A DNA stretch of 64,000 nucleotides, taken from Romboutsia lituseburensis DSM 797 (GTDB lineage Bacteria > Bacillota > Clostridia > Peptostreptococcales > Peptostreptococcaceae). A program made the translations under genes and the position numbers. Of the stretch, positions 9,009-17,662 are shown piece by piece (the stretch's first letter is position 1; each line of letters starts with the position of its first letter). The stretch is taken from positions 372,001-436,000 of the forward strand of contig NZ_FNGW01000003.1 in assembly GCF_900103615.1 (NCBI RefSeq), read 5' to 3'. Under the pieces are notes generated by a model. It ran no database searches, was not told where the DNA came from, and saw only the letters and a list, made by a program, of their open reading frames with translations.

Positions 9009-10082
9009 ATGAGAACTTTAACAATGTCAAAAAGGATTATTAAGCAAATTATAGGAGATAAAAGATCTCTTGCACTTTTATTTATTGCACCAATATTTGT
9101 ATTATTTTTATTTGATGTAATTTTAAATGCAACAATTGAAAATCCGAAATTATTAATAGATACAAATACTAAAATACCTATTGAATTAGTAGATGAATTA
9201 AAAAAACAAGGAGATGTTACTAAAAGTAGTGATTCACAAGAAGCCTTACTAGATAAAATTAAAAACAGAGAATACGATGGGTTGATACAAATAAGTGATA
9301 ACAAGCTAATAACTACAGTAGAAGGAACAGAGATGAGTATAAACGCATCAGTTCAAAAATCTGTTGCTACTGCTTTTTCAAATTATACAAAAGATATGAT
9401 GTCTTCAAATGAAAAACTGTCTATGATGGGAATTAAAATGATGGATAATGAGATAAATTACATAAATGGTTCATCTGATGTAAGCACCTTTGATTCAATA
9501 GCTCCAATGATGATGGGATTTTTCATATTTTTCTTTGTATTTTTATTGGCAGGTATTGCATTTTTAAGAGAAAGAATAAGTGGAACCTTAGAAAGGTTAA
9601 TGGCAACACCAATAAAAAGATATGAAATTGTAATGGGTTATTTCTTAGGATTTGGTGTTTTTGTAATGATTCAGACAATAATTATTCAGTTATTTATGGT
9701 ACATGGATTAGGAATAGAAATAAAAGGAAATTCATTTTCAGTTCTTTTAATAAATGTATTATTAGCAGCTGGTTCACTTTCTTTAGGTACACTGCTTTCT
9801 ACATTTGCAAAGACAGAGTTTCAATTAATTCAATTTATACCTATTGTAATATTACCTCAAATATTATTTAGCGGAATATTTTCTCTAAGAGAAGCACCTA
9901 TTTGGGTTGAAGGTTTATCAAAGATATTCCCATTAACTTATGCAGCTGATGCGCTAACAGGGGTGGTTCTTAGAGGATCAACTTTGTTTGATGTAGGTAC
10001 AGATGTTTTAATATTATTAGGTTATGCAATTTTATTTATAGTATTAAATACAATAGCCTTAAAAAAATATAGAAGGTTATAG
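9009..10082 (+). CDS. ABC-2 type permease
   Basis: This 357-residue membrane protein has an N-terminal membrane segment (about 22-40), a long extracellular domain (about 41-155) and five C-terminal segments. The ABC-2 hallmark FLRERISGTLERLMATPI lies just after the second segment. It pairs with the ATPase directly upstream and probably exports a toxic compound whose presence is sensed by the TetR protein. The substrate is not evident. Confidence 0.9.
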   Translation: MRTLTMSKRIIKQIIGDKRSLALLFIAPIFVLFLFDVILNATIENPKLLIDTNTKIPIELVDELKKQGDVTKSSDSQEALLDKIKNREYDGLIQISDNKLITTVEGTEMSINASVQKSVATAFSNYTKDMMSSNEKLSMMGIKMMDNEINYINGSSDVSTFDSIAPMMMGFFIFFFVFLLAGIAFLRERISGTLERLMATPIKRYEIVMGYFLGFGVFVMIQTIIIQLFMVHGLGIEIKGNSFSVLLINVLLAAGSLSLGTLLSTFAKTEFQLIQFIPIVILPQILFSGIFSLREAPIWVEGLSKIFPLTYAADALTGVVLRGSTLFDVGTDVLILLGYAILFIVLNTIALKKYRRL

Positions 10083-10170
10083 CAGAAAATACTTGTAAAT
10101 ACTTTAACTTTAACTAATTTTTTATTAAACTAATATTAATACATTTACATAAGAAAAAGGGAGAGTATAC

Positions 10171-10677
10171 ATGGAATTTAGAAAATCAGTTAAAACAGAT
10201 GCAGATAGAATAATGGAGATTATAAAACAAGCACAAGAACATTTCAAGGAACAAGGAATTGACCAGTGGCAAAATAATTATCCTAATAGAGAAGTTATAA
10301 ACAATGATATTGATAATGGAGAAAGTTACGTATTATTAAAAGACAATGAAATTGTTGCAACTACAGTAGCGTCATTTAACGGAGAACCAACATATAAAAC
10401 TATTTATGAAGGTGAATGGATAACTAATGATAAATATGTAGTTGTACATAGAGTAGCAGTAGATAATAAATATAAAGGTCTAGGACTTTCACATCAAATT
10501 TTTAAACATGTAGAACAACTTTGCTTAGATAAAGGAGTTAATAGTTTTAAAGTAGATACACATACTGATAATAAAGTTATGCAAAATTTACTTAAGAAAA
10601 ATGGATTTAAATATTGTGGAATAATCTATGTAGAAGATGGAAGTAAAAGAGTAGCTTTCGAAAAAATCATAAAATAA
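10171..10677 (+). CDS. GNAT-family N-acetyltransferase
   Basis: This 168-residue protein is one GNAT domain. The N-terminal part contains IDQWQNNYPN, seen in a group of Firmicute acetyltransferases. The acetyl-CoA loop is YKGLGLSHQIF and the C-terminal block is LLKKNGFKYCG. It has a GGGAG binding site and stands in its own unit with a terminator behind it. The acceptor substrate is unknown. Confidence 0.87.
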   Translation: MEFRKSVKTDADRIMEIIKQAQEHFKEQGIDQWQNNYPNREVINNDIDNGESYVLLKDNEIVATTVASFNGEPTYKTIYEGEWITNDKYVVVHRVAVDNKYKGLGLSHQIFKHVEQLCLDKGVNSFKVDTHTDNKVMQNLLKKNGFKYCGIIYVEDGSKRVAFEKIIK

Positions 10678-10678
10678 A

Positions 10679-10709
10679 AAAAAGGCTTAATATTAAGCCT
10701 TTTTTTTTT
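10679..10709 (+). terminator. Intrinsic terminator
   Basis: A stem built on AAAGGCTTA / TAAGCCTTT followed by nine or more T residues. Confidence 0.9.
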
Positions 10710-10761
10710 ATGATACTTAATAGATAATATTAAACCTTTAAAACAATATTTTATAAAAATA

Positions 10762-10778
10762 CCTAGTAGAGATATATA
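10762..10778 (+). repeat. 17-nt repeat, copy 1
   Basis: The 17 bases CCTAGTAGAGATATATA occur here, about 110 bp ahead of the ArsR-type gene, and again exactly at 27360-27376 ahead of the cobalamin adenosyltransferase gene. A looser relative (CCCAGTAGATATAAA) lies at about 1335. Function is unknown. Confidence 0.5.
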
Positions 10779-10872
10779 TTATTTTAAAAATATTAATATT
10801 AAATAGTTTACAAATAAAGTATTATAGCATATCATATGAGTATAATTGAATATGATTATAGGAGGTTATTTT

Positions 10873-11235
10873 ATGGAAATAGTACAAATGATAAAGGCAC
10901 TTGGAGATGAAAATAGACTAAGAATATTAAGTGTGCTTAGACATGGTGCTCTTTGTGTCTGTGAAATAGAAGAAATTCTTGAGCTAAGCCAATCAAATGT
11001 ATCTAGGCATTTAAATAAATTAATGACTGCAAGATTAGTGACTTATTATAAAGAAGCTAAGTATGTATATTATAAATTAAATGAAGAAACATTAAAAGCT
11101 CATCCATTTGTAAAAGAGCTTCTAGACAATGAATTAGATAAAACAGATAAATTAAAAGAGGATTTTATAAAGACTACTAGATGCAAATTAAATGGGCTAT
11201 CTTGTGAATCAATTGAGAAGTCGAAAATGAATTAA
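10873..11235 (+). CDS. ArsR/SmtB-family metalloregulator
   Basis: This 120-residue winged-helix repressor contains ALCVCEIEEIL, the CxC metal box of arsenite-sensing ArsR proteins (usually ELCVCDL), followed by the recognition helix SQSNVSRHLNKL. The start at 10873 follows AGGAGG; an ATG 27 bases upstream lacks a site. The C-terminus adds two more cysteines (TRCKLNGLSCES). No arsenite pump gene is adjacent; the next gene is a phosphoesterase. Its target is therefore elsewhere or unclear. Confidence 0.88.
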   Translation: MEIVQMIKALGDENRLRILSVLRHGALCVCEIEEILELSQSNVSRHLNKLMTARLVTYYKEAKYVYYKLNEETLKAHPFVKELLDNELDKTDKLKEDFIKTTRCKLNGLSCESIEKSKMN

Positions 11236-11273
11236 AATAAAAAAATATTGTGTGTTATAGAAAGGAAAAACTA

Positions 11274-12017
11274 ATGAAAATAGCAGTAATATCTGATATA
11301 CACAGTAACATCTATGCACTAGAAGCTGTACTTAAGGATATAGAATCTAGAGATATAGAAATGGTTGTATGTACTGGAGATTTAGTAGGATATGGAACTA
11401 GGCCTAATGAAGTAATTAATGCCATAAGAAAAAACAGGATATTAACTATAATGGGAAACTATGATGATGCTATAGGAAATCATAGATTAGTGTGTGGATG
11501 TGATTATCCAGATCCTAAAGATGCTGAAAAAGCAGGTGCATCAATGAGTTTTACATTATCAAAAACTACTGAAGAAAATAAATTGTATCTAAAAAACTTA
11601 CCAAGGGAAGTTGTACTTAGCTTTAATCAAAAAAATATACGATTTGTTCATGGAAGTACTAGACTTATAAATGAGTATTTAAAAGAAGATTCAATTCAAG
11701 CACAAGAAGTAATGAATGAAATAACTGAAGATATATTAGTATGTGGACATACACATATACCTTACTTTAAGGAATATAACGATAAACTTTTAATAAATGC
11801 TGGTAGTGTAGGCAAGCCGAAAACTAATAAACCAGATTCTAATTATGTAATAATAGAAATTAAAAATACAAATGAAGATCTTAATATAAAAGAAGCTGTA
11901 AATGTTGAAATCATAGAAGTACCTTATGATTATGAAATACCTGCTAAGGAGATAGAGTCAGAAGAAATGTTACCTAATGACTTTGCAAAGCTTTTGAGAA
12001 GTGGAAATGCAAAATAA
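11274..12017 (+). CDS. Metallophosphoesterase, YfcE/MJ0936-like
   Basis: This 247-residue protein has the calcineurin-type metal motifs in order: SDIHSN near the start, GDLVGYG, GNYDD and VCGHTH near residue 160, with GSVGKPK behind. These bind two metal ions for phosphodiester cleavage. I started at 11274 (MKIAVISDIH), which follows AAAGGAAAA. It lies 38 bp behind the ArsR gene and may be co-transcribed. The physiological substrate is unknown. Confidence 0.87.
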   Translation: MKIAVISDIHSNIYALEAVLKDIESRDIEMVVCTGDLVGYGTRPNEVINAIRKNRILTIMGNYDDAIGNHRLVCGCDYPDPKDAEKAGASMSFTLSKTTEENKLYLKNLPREVVLSFNQKNIRFVHGSTRLINEYLKEDSIQAQEVMNEITEDILVCGHTHIPYFKEYNDKLLINAGSVGKPKTNKPDSNYVIIEIKNTNEDLNIKEAVNVEIIEVPYDYEIPAKEIESEEMLPNDFAKLLRSGNAK

Positions 12018-12180
12018 ATAACAAAATATAATTTGCTCAAATATAGATAAATACTTAAAGGTTTCCAATAGGAAACTATACCACTTCAAAGTGCTTACTA
12101 TACGAATTATTTAATTTATTTTATTATTAACTTGTAGATAACACCAAATAAAATCAATTAAATAAGAGGAGTAAATAGAT

Positions 12181-12585
12181 ATGAACCAATTAATAAAATT
12201 TCTAAATGAAAATCCAGTACAATATGTAGCAACAGTTGGAACTGACAATAAAGCAAAAGTTAGACCATTTCAATTTATGTTAGAAGATAGCGGAAAACTA
12301 TGGTTTTGTACTAGCAACCAAAAAACTGTGTATAGTGAAATGAAAACTAATCCATATATAGAAATATGTACTTCAACACCTGAATTTGCATGGATGCGTT
12401 TATCAGGTAAAGTGGTATTTGAAAATAATATAGAAATAAAAGAAAAAATATTATCATCAGCACCACTTGTGAAAAATATTTATCAGCAAGCTGATAATCC
12501 TGTATTCGAGGTATTTTATCTAGAAGAAGCTAAGGCTACTATAGCAGATTTTTCAGGTAATCCACCAAAAGAATATTCATTATAA
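12181..12585 (+). CDS. Pyridoxamine 5'-phosphate oxidase-like flavin-binding protein
   Basis: This 134-residue protein has the split beta-barrel fold of FMN-binding oxidoreductases of the PNPOx-like group. Recognisable parts are QYVATVGTDNKAKVRPF, LWFCTSNQKTVYSE and EFAWMRLSGKVVF. It is far shorter than true PdxH and lacks its C-terminus. It converges with an HxlR regulator gene and shares a bidirectional terminator with it. Such pairs often mean redox or electrophile stress control, which is only an inference here. Confidence 0.85.
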   Translation: MNQLIKFLNENPVQYVATVGTDNKAKVRPFQFMLEDSGKLWFCTSNQKTVYSEMKTNPYIEICTSTPEFAWMRLSGKVVFENNIEIKEKILSSAPLVKNIYQQADNPVFEVFYLEEAKATIADFSGNPPKEYSL

Positions 12586-12594
12586 ATAAAGATA

Positions 12595-12641
12595 AAAAAA
12601 TCTAGTTATTTGCTAATATAAAGCTTATAACTAGATTTTTT
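12595..12641. terminator. Bidirectional terminator
   Basis: A stem of about 15 bp (12595-12609 with 12627-12641) with A- and T-tracts on both sides, between convergent genes. Confidence 0.85.
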
Positions 12642-12642
12642 A

Positions 12643-12966
12643 CTATTTATTTAATCTTGATTTATATTCGTAACCCCATACAGCCATAGAGTCTAATATA
12701 GGCTTAAGACTATATCCTATTTCTGTTAAGGTGTATTCAACTCTTGGAGGAACTTCAGGAAATACCTCTCTTGTAACTAAGTCAGACTCTTCCATAGAAC
12801 GAAGATTACTTGTAAGCACCTTTTGAGTGATACCAGTAACTGATTTTTTTAATTCCCCAAAACGCTTAGTACCATCTAATAAATCACGCAATATTAGTAC
12901 CTTCCATTTGTTTCCTATAAGTTGTAAAGTTATTTCCACTGGACAAGCGGGTAATTTGTCTGTCAT
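12643..12966 (-). CDS. HxlR-family transcriptional regulator
   Basis: This 107-residue regulator begins CPVEITLQLIGNKWKVLIL, the HxlR hallmark with the N-terminal redox-type cysteine, and continues through a winged helix (GITQKVLTSNLRSMEE). The binding site AGGAGG lies just upstream. HxlR proteins often control neighbouring oxidoreductases, here plausibly the convergent flavin-binding gene. The upstream 235 bp are AT-rich and hold no recognisable gene. Confidence 0.9.
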   Translation of the reverse strand: MTDKLPACPVEITLQLIGNKWKVLILRDLLDGTKRFGELKKSVTGITQKVLTSNLRSMEESDLVTREVFPEVPPRVEYTLTEIGYSLKPILDSMAVWGYEYKSRLNK

Positions 12967-13201
12967 ATAAATGATCCTCCTATTAAGTTGTAAAGTATAT
13001 ATAAGGTTCTTAGATTCTTTAGTATACTAAGTATAATTTTTTACGCATATGTTTTATTTTAATAAAGTATATCAAAACAATCAACTATAAAAAATATGTA
13101 CACATAATAATATAAGGAATCAATTACCAGTATTGTTTGTATTATAAAAATAACATTCTGCACATAATTTAAGTATAGACTATTTAAAAGGAGCATATGT
13201 T

Positions 13202-14593
13202 ATGTCAGATAAACAACAAAAGGAAGATTACATAAATAAAAGATATGAAGAAGCTAAGAATAGCACTTTAAATATAGATAAGCAAATAAAAGAATTATCA
13301 AATATAATAAATTACGAAATGGATAACTATAAAATAATATCAATAGAAGAATTTATAAAAAAAGATATACATACATTACAGTTACCTAAATCATTGTTAT
13401 TAAAATATAAAGAACCGAATAAGCCTATTATAAGGAAAGCCAATTTATTTGAAAAAGTACTTAAAAATCATAAATACAATTATAGTATGTATGTAGATGA
13501 AATAGAAAGTAAATATAATAATGAATATAAGATATACGAAGATAAAGAGTATAAAAGAAAAAAACAACTAGAAAATTTGATAAAAGCTCATGAATTACAA
13601 GTCAATGAAATTATAAATATAAAAAAACAGTTGTATTCAAACGGTGATGTAAGTACTATAACTGGATATAAAGAAGAGATACTTAGTAAGTTAAAGTATC
13701 CTTTTGATTTTAAGAAAAATATAACTACTGGATACTCTAAAGAGACTAAGACTTTAGTTATAGATTACTTATTACCTAAAGATAATATAGTACCAAATGT
13801 GCAGAAATATGAATATATACAAAAAGGAGATAAGATAAAAGCTAAACTAAGAAAAGAAAAAGATATAAGAAGTATATATAATGAAGTAGTATTTTCTATA
13901 GTTATTAGGACTATAAATGAAGTGTTTAAGTTCGATAAACCTAATAATATAGATAATGTAGTATTTAATGGATATATAGAAGACATAGACTTAGCTACAG
14001 GTCAAGATATAAAGCCATATATAATATCTGCTACAATAGATAAAGAAAAATTTAAAAATATAGATATAACAAAAATCAATAAATTAAAATGTTTAAAAGA
14101 GATAATGCAAGCAAGAGTAAATATAAATTCTAATTTAGAGTTTAAATATATAAATCCTATATGTAAATGTGATGATTTTAATAAATCTATTGTAAACAAT
14201 GATAGTATAAATTTATTAGATGTTGATCCATATGAATTTGAAGATTTAGTTACTATATTATTTAGAAAAATGGGATATAATGCTGTAACTACTAATAAGA
14301 GTAACGATGGTGGAATAGATTGTGAATTTCATTATGAAGATCCACTTGTAAGTGGAAAAATCATAGGTCAGGTTAAAAAGTATAAAAATAATATTGATAT
14401 ACCAAAACTTAGAGAATTTGAATGTGTTTTAAGAAACTCAGATGCTATGAAAGGTATATTTATATCGACAAGCAATTTTAGTCCACAATGTAAGATATTT
14501 GCAGCTTCAAACAATATACAGCTTATAAATGGAAATGAGCTAATTGACCTTTTTAATAAACATGGTATAAATTCATATATTTCAAAGAACTAA
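13202..14593 (+). CDS. Mrr-type restriction endonuclease with long N-terminal region
   Basis: This 463-residue protein has three parts. Residues 1-145 are charged and coiled-coil-like. Residues 160-320 form an alpha/beta region I cannot name. Residues 340-450 are an Mrr-type PD-(D/E)xK nuclease, with FEDLV, GGID (Asp373) and the catalytic QVK (Gln390, Lys392). Mrr enzymes cleave modified or foreign DNA. No methylase or specificity gene is near, which fits a modification-dependent (type IV) enzyme. It is monocistronic with its own AAAGGAG site. Base composition is at least as AT-rich as its neighbours. Confidence 0.82.
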   Translation: MSDKQQKEDYINKRYEEAKNSTLNIDKQIKELSNIINYEMDNYKIISIEEFIKKDIHTLQLPKSLLLKYKEPNKPIIRKANLFEKVLKNHKYNYSMYVDEIESKYNNEYKIYEDKEYKRKKQLENLIKAHELQVNEIINIKKQLYSNGDVSTITGYKEEILSKLKYPFDFKKNITTGYSKETKTLVIDYLLPKDNIVPNVQKYEYIQKGDKIKAKLRKEKDIRSIYNEVVFSIVIRTINEVFKFDKPNNIDNVVFNGYIEDIDLATGQDIKPYIISATIDKEKFKNIDITKINKLKCLKEIMQARVNINSNLEFKYINPICKCDDFNKSIVNNDSINLLDVDPYEFEDLVTILFRKMGYNAVTTNKSNDGGIDCEFHYEDPLVSGKIIGQVKKYKNNIDIPKLREFECVLRNSDAMKGIFISTSNFSPQCKIFAASNNIQLINGNELIDLFNKHGINSYISKN

Positions 14594-14603
14594 TTTAATA
14601 CTT

Positions 14604-14647
14604 AAAGTACTTTAATTTATATTATGAGTTAAAGTGCTTTTTTTATG
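14604..14647 (+). terminator. Intrinsic terminator of the Mrr gene
   Basis: A 12-bp stem with one mismatch (14604-14615 with 14629-14640) followed by seven T residues. A module of the dispersed repeat begins right after the T-tract. Confidence 0.8.
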
Positions 14648-14695
14648 ATTAAGGATATTATGATACTTCATTTTCTTTGGATAACTCACGAAGTG
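14644..14695 (+). repeat. Dispersed repeat, 5' module only
   Basis: About 50 bp matching the 5' module of the dispersed element (core AAGGATATTATGATACTTCA, then TTTTCTTTGGATAACTCA). It begins directly behind the terminator T-tract. The GC-rich 3' module is absent here. Confidence 0.75.
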
Positions 14696-14725
14696 TTAAA
14701 TATGATTAAATATATTAAAAAATAT

Positions 14726-14754
14726 TTGACATTAAAGTATGTCAGGGCTAAAAT
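14726..14754 (+). promoter_or_regulatory. Vegetative (sigma-A type) promoter of serS
   Basis: A perfect -35 box TTGACA (14726-14731), a 17-bp spacer and a -10 box TAAAAT (14749-14754), about 75 bp before the serS start. The leader is too short for a T-box and shows no T-box sequence. Confidence 0.8.
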
Positions 14755-14828
14755 ATAGTTAATACAATTTAAAAAGATAAGATATATTTAACAAAACACT
14801 GAAATCTTAAAACACAGGAGGAATAATT

Positions 14829-16100
14829 ATGCTAGACATTAAGAGAATTAAAGAAGATTTAGATGCTATTAAAAAAGCTATGGCAAGAAGAGGGGAAAAG
14901 GAATTTGATTTAGATGAAGTAGTTTTATTAGATGATGAAAGAAAAGGGTTGCTTAAAGAGGTAGAGGTTCTTAAAAATAAAATGAATGTAGATTCTAAAA
15001 ACATACCTAACCTTATGAAAGAAGGTTATGATATAAAAGAAGAAAAAGCTAAATTGAAAGATTTATCAGAGCAAATAAAAGTATTAGATGAAAAAGTTAG
15101 AGCTGTTGAATCTGAATTAGAATATAAATTAATGAGAATACCAAATGTCCCAAATGAAGAAGTTCCTCAAGGTGAAACTGATGAAGATAATGTAGAGGTT
15201 AGAAAATGGGGAGAACCGAGAAGCTTTGATTTCGAAAATAAAGCTCACTGGGATATAGGAACTAACTTAGGTATATTAGATTTTGAAACTGGAGCTAAAA
15301 TAACAGGATCTAGGTTTACTTTATATAAAGGTTTAGGTGCAAGGCTTGAAAGAGCACTAATAAACTTTTTCTTAAATACTAATGTAGAAGAACAAGGATA
15401 TACTGAAGCTATACCACCATTTATGGCTAATAAAAATAGTTTTTTAGGAACAGGGCAATTGCCAAAGTTTGAAGAAGATATGTTTAAGGTAGAAGGTTTA
15501 GATTATTATTTAATACCTACGTCAGAAGTTCCTCTAACTAATATACATGCTAATCAAATTATGCCATTTGAACAGCTTCCTATAAACTATACTGCATATA
15601 CACCATGCTTTAGATCAGAAGCAGGATCTGCTGGTAGAGATACTAGAGGGTTAGTTAGACAGCATCAATTCAATAAGGTAGAAATGGTAAAGATAGTAGC
15701 ACCAGAAGAATCTTACAATGAATTAGAAAAGTTAACTTACAATGCAGAAAAATTATTACAGAAGTTAAATTTACCGTATAGAGTGGTTAAAATATGTACT
15801 GGAGATTTAGGATTTACAGCTGCATTTAAATATGATCTAGAAGTTTGGATGCCAAGCTATAACAGATATGTTGAGATTTCTTCTTGTTCAAACTGTGAAG
15901 ACTTCCAAGCAAGAAGAGCAGGAATTAGATTTAAAAGAGATAAAAACTCTAAAACAGAGTACGCTCATACATTAAATGGATCAGGTCTAGCTATAGGTAG
16001 AAGTTTTGCTGCTATACTAGAAAACTATCAACAAGAAGACGGTACAGTTGTTGTTCCTGAAGTACTAAGACCTTATATGGGAGTAGATGTTATAAAATAA
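14829..16100 (+). CDS. serS: Seryl-tRNA synthetase
   Basis: This 423-residue class II synthetase has the family layout. Residues 1-105 form the antiparallel coiled-coil arm that grips tRNA-Ser. Motif 2 ([17 protein letters not shown]) and motif 3 ([20 protein letters not shown]) sit in the catalytic domain. Length and motifs are complete. It charges tRNA-Ser with serine in the cytoplasm. It has a consensus promoter and an AGGAGGAA binding site and is monocistronic. Confidence 0.97.
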   Translation: MLDIKRIKEDLDAIKKAMARRGEKEFDLDEVVLLDDERKGLLKEVEVLKNKMNVDSKNIPNLMKEGYDIKEEKAKLKDLSEQIKVLDEKVRAVESELEYKLMRIPNVPNEEVPQGETDEDNVEVRKWGEPRSFDFENKAHWDIGTNLGILDFETGAKITGSRFTLYKGLGARLERALINFFLNTNVEEQGYTEAIPPFMANKNSFLGTGQLPKFEEDMFKVEGLDYYLIPTSEVPLTNIHANQIMPFEQLPINYTAYTPCFRSEAGSAGRDTRGLVRQHQFNKVEMVKIVAPEESYNELEKLTYNAEKLLQKLNLPYRVVKICTGDLGFTAAFKYDLEVWMPSYNRYVEISSCSNCEDFQARRAGIRFKRDKNSKTEYAHTLNGSGLAIGRSFAAILENYQQEDGTVVVPEVLRPYMGVDVIK

Positions 16101-16196
16101 GCGACTCTATTAAGAATTGTCATAATTTATATGCTATTAAAATATAATTCCTTTTGATACAGAGTAATATTTTAATGACTAGTAATAAACATAGAT

Positions 16197-16230
16197 AAGG
16201 ATATATCTTTAAATTTAGATATATCCTTTA
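16197..16230 (+). terminator. Intrinsic terminator of serS
   Basis: A 12-bp perfect stem (16197-16208 with 16217-16228) ahead of a T-rich stretch. Confidence 0.8.
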
Positions 16231-16330
16231 TATTTTATAATTTAAAATAAGTGTAATTAAATAGAGATTAATATAAAATAGTCCATATTATGGTATAATA
16301 CAAAATAGAATTATTATAAGGAGAAAAGGT

Positions 16331-16876
16331 ATGAATAACGTAAATATCGGAGAAAGAATATCTCAAATAAGACAAAGTAAAGGTATTAGTATAAGAGAAT
16401 TAGCTAAACAGGCTAATGTTACTCCATCATTACTTAGTCAAATTGAAAGAGGGCTTGCTAATCCATCGGTAAATTCATTAAAGTCAGTTGCAACTGCCTT
16501 AAATACACCTTTGTTTACATTTTTTACTTCAGAAGTAATAAAGGAAGATTTGATAGTAAGATCAAAACAAAGAAAAAAAGTTATTTTACCAGGAAGCGAG
16601 AATGTTGAGTATGAAGTTTTAGCACCTGATAATAGTGATAACTTAGAGTTTGCTATAATGAATCTACTTCCACAATCATCGTCTTGTAATGAACATATAT
16701 TTCATAACGGAAATGAAATCGCATACATACTAGAAGGTGAAGTAAATTTATATCTTGATGATGAAAAGTTTACATTATTCAAAGGAGATAGCGTAAAAGT
16801 TCCTGCTGGTGTAAAGCATCGTTGGGAAAATAGTTCTGATGGGGTAGCAAAAGTTATTTTTGCTGTTATTTTATAA
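16331..16876 (+). CDS. XRE-family regulator with C-terminal cupin
   Basis: This 181-residue regulator joins a helix-turn-helix of the XRE type (about residues 8-62, ISIRELAKQANVTPSLLSQI) to a cupin sensor domain (about 105-181) with the metal/ligand-type histidines in CNEHIFHNGNEIAYILEGE and VKHRWEN. This layout is known from regulators such as PuuR and SinR-like proteins that control amine or amino-acid use. The gene is alone, so its target cannot be read from context. Confidence 0.9.
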   Translation: MNNVNIGERISQIRQSKGISIRELAKQANVTPSLLSQIERGLANPSVNSLKSVATALNTPLFTFFTSEVIKEDLIVRSKQRKKVILPGSENVEYEVLAPDNSDNLEFAIMNLLPQSSSCNEHIFHNGNEIAYILEGEVNLYLDDEKFTLFKGDSVKVPAGVKHRWENSSDGVAKVIFAVIL

Positions 16877-16887
16877 CATATATGAGT

Positions 16888-16917
16888 AAAAAGCCAATAA
16901 GTAATATTGGCTTTTTA
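16888..16917 (+). terminator. Intrinsic terminator
   Basis: An 11-bp stem (16888-16898 with 16906-16916) followed by T residues. It may also serve the minus-strand peptide gene. Confidence 0.85.
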
Positions 16918-16930
16918 TGATTAATAAAGA

Positions 16931-17032
16931 TTAGTGTTTTTTTATAACTCTTACAAACTTCTTCCATTCATTATCGGAGAAAAAAGTAATTACTAAATCA
17001 GCTATATCTACTATTACATTAGCTAATTCCAT
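16931..17032 (-). CDS. 33-aa amphipathic peptide, modulin-like
   Basis: This 33-codon frame starts with ATG nine bases after AAGGGGG. The peptide begins MELANVIVDIADLVITFF and ends EWKKFVRVIKKH. The N-terminal half is acidic and hydrophobic and the C-terminal third is strongly basic. It should form an amphipathic helix, similar in size and character to delta-haemolysin and other phenol-soluble modulins, or to a small membrane toxin. It has no leader or cysteine. I do not recognise a named family; function is an inference. It is transcribed away from the DAK-like gene and toward the XRE-cupin gene. Confidence 0.65.
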   Translation of the reverse strand: MELANVIVDIADLVITFFSDNEWKKFVRVIKKH

Positions 17033-17210
17033 ATAAAATACCCCCTTAAATGTATATGTTATAAATTATAACATATTTTATAATATATATACGTAGATTA
17101 AAAAAAATCATTAAGGGTATATATTATAAAATAGTTAGATTTTTACAATATAGCTTGTGCTATAATTAAAATAGCAATTTATGGAATGAAACAGATAAGG
17201 ATGGTGTATT

Positions 17211-17462
17211 ATGCTTGAATATAAATTTGATACTCAGTTATTAATTGAAGGAAAAAATCTTTCAGAAGATGAAATTAACGACTATATTACAAACAATATA
17301 GAAGGAGATTGCTTACTTGCAGTTGGTGATGATGAATTAATTAAAATTCATTTCCATACAAATACACCATGGAAAGTACTTGAATATTGTGCTTCTTTGG
17401 GAGAAATTTATGATGTGGTTATAGAAAATATGGAACGTCAAGCTAATGATTTACAAGGATAA
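17211..17462 (+). CDS. Standalone FakA/DhaL-type C-terminal (Dak1_2) domain, 83 aa
   Basis: This 83-residue protein matches the segment of FakA/YloV fatty-acid kinases that follows the nucleotide-binding domain. Shared parts are FDTQLLIEGKNLSEDEI, DCLLAVGDDELIKIHFHTN and PWKVLEYCASLGEIYDVVIENM. The kinase domain and the rest are missing, and no remains are seen on either side. It has a fair start and its own terminator, so it looks like a stable small protein and not a recent fragment. Its role is unknown. Confidence 0.75.
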   Translation: MLEYKFDTQLLIEGKNLSEDEINDYITNNIEGDCLLAVGDDELIKIHFHTNTPWKVLEYCASLGEIYDVVIENMERQANDLQG

Positions 17463-17477
17463 ACAGAGATTAATGTT

Positions 17478-17520
17478 AAATAACAAAAGAGAGTAATAAT
17501 ATTACTCTCTTTTGTTATTT
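17478..17520 (+). terminator. Intrinsic terminator
   Basis: A 20-bp perfect stem (17478-17497 with 17501-17520) with a 3-base loop; the 3' arm is T-rich. Confidence 0.85.
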
Positions 17521-17662
17521 ATAATTTACATTATAATTTTGATTTTTTATTATTTTTAACGAGTATCAAATCTCAAAATATATAAGTATACATAAATTAA
17601 AGAAGGTAAATAGAAATAAAGTTAGAATATATATAATTAAAATCTTTTAGGAGACTAAAATA

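Noticed and set aside
14695-14828. Possible T-box leader before serS
   Set aside because: The leader between the consensus promoter and the start is only about 70 bases and has no T-box core or antiterminator.
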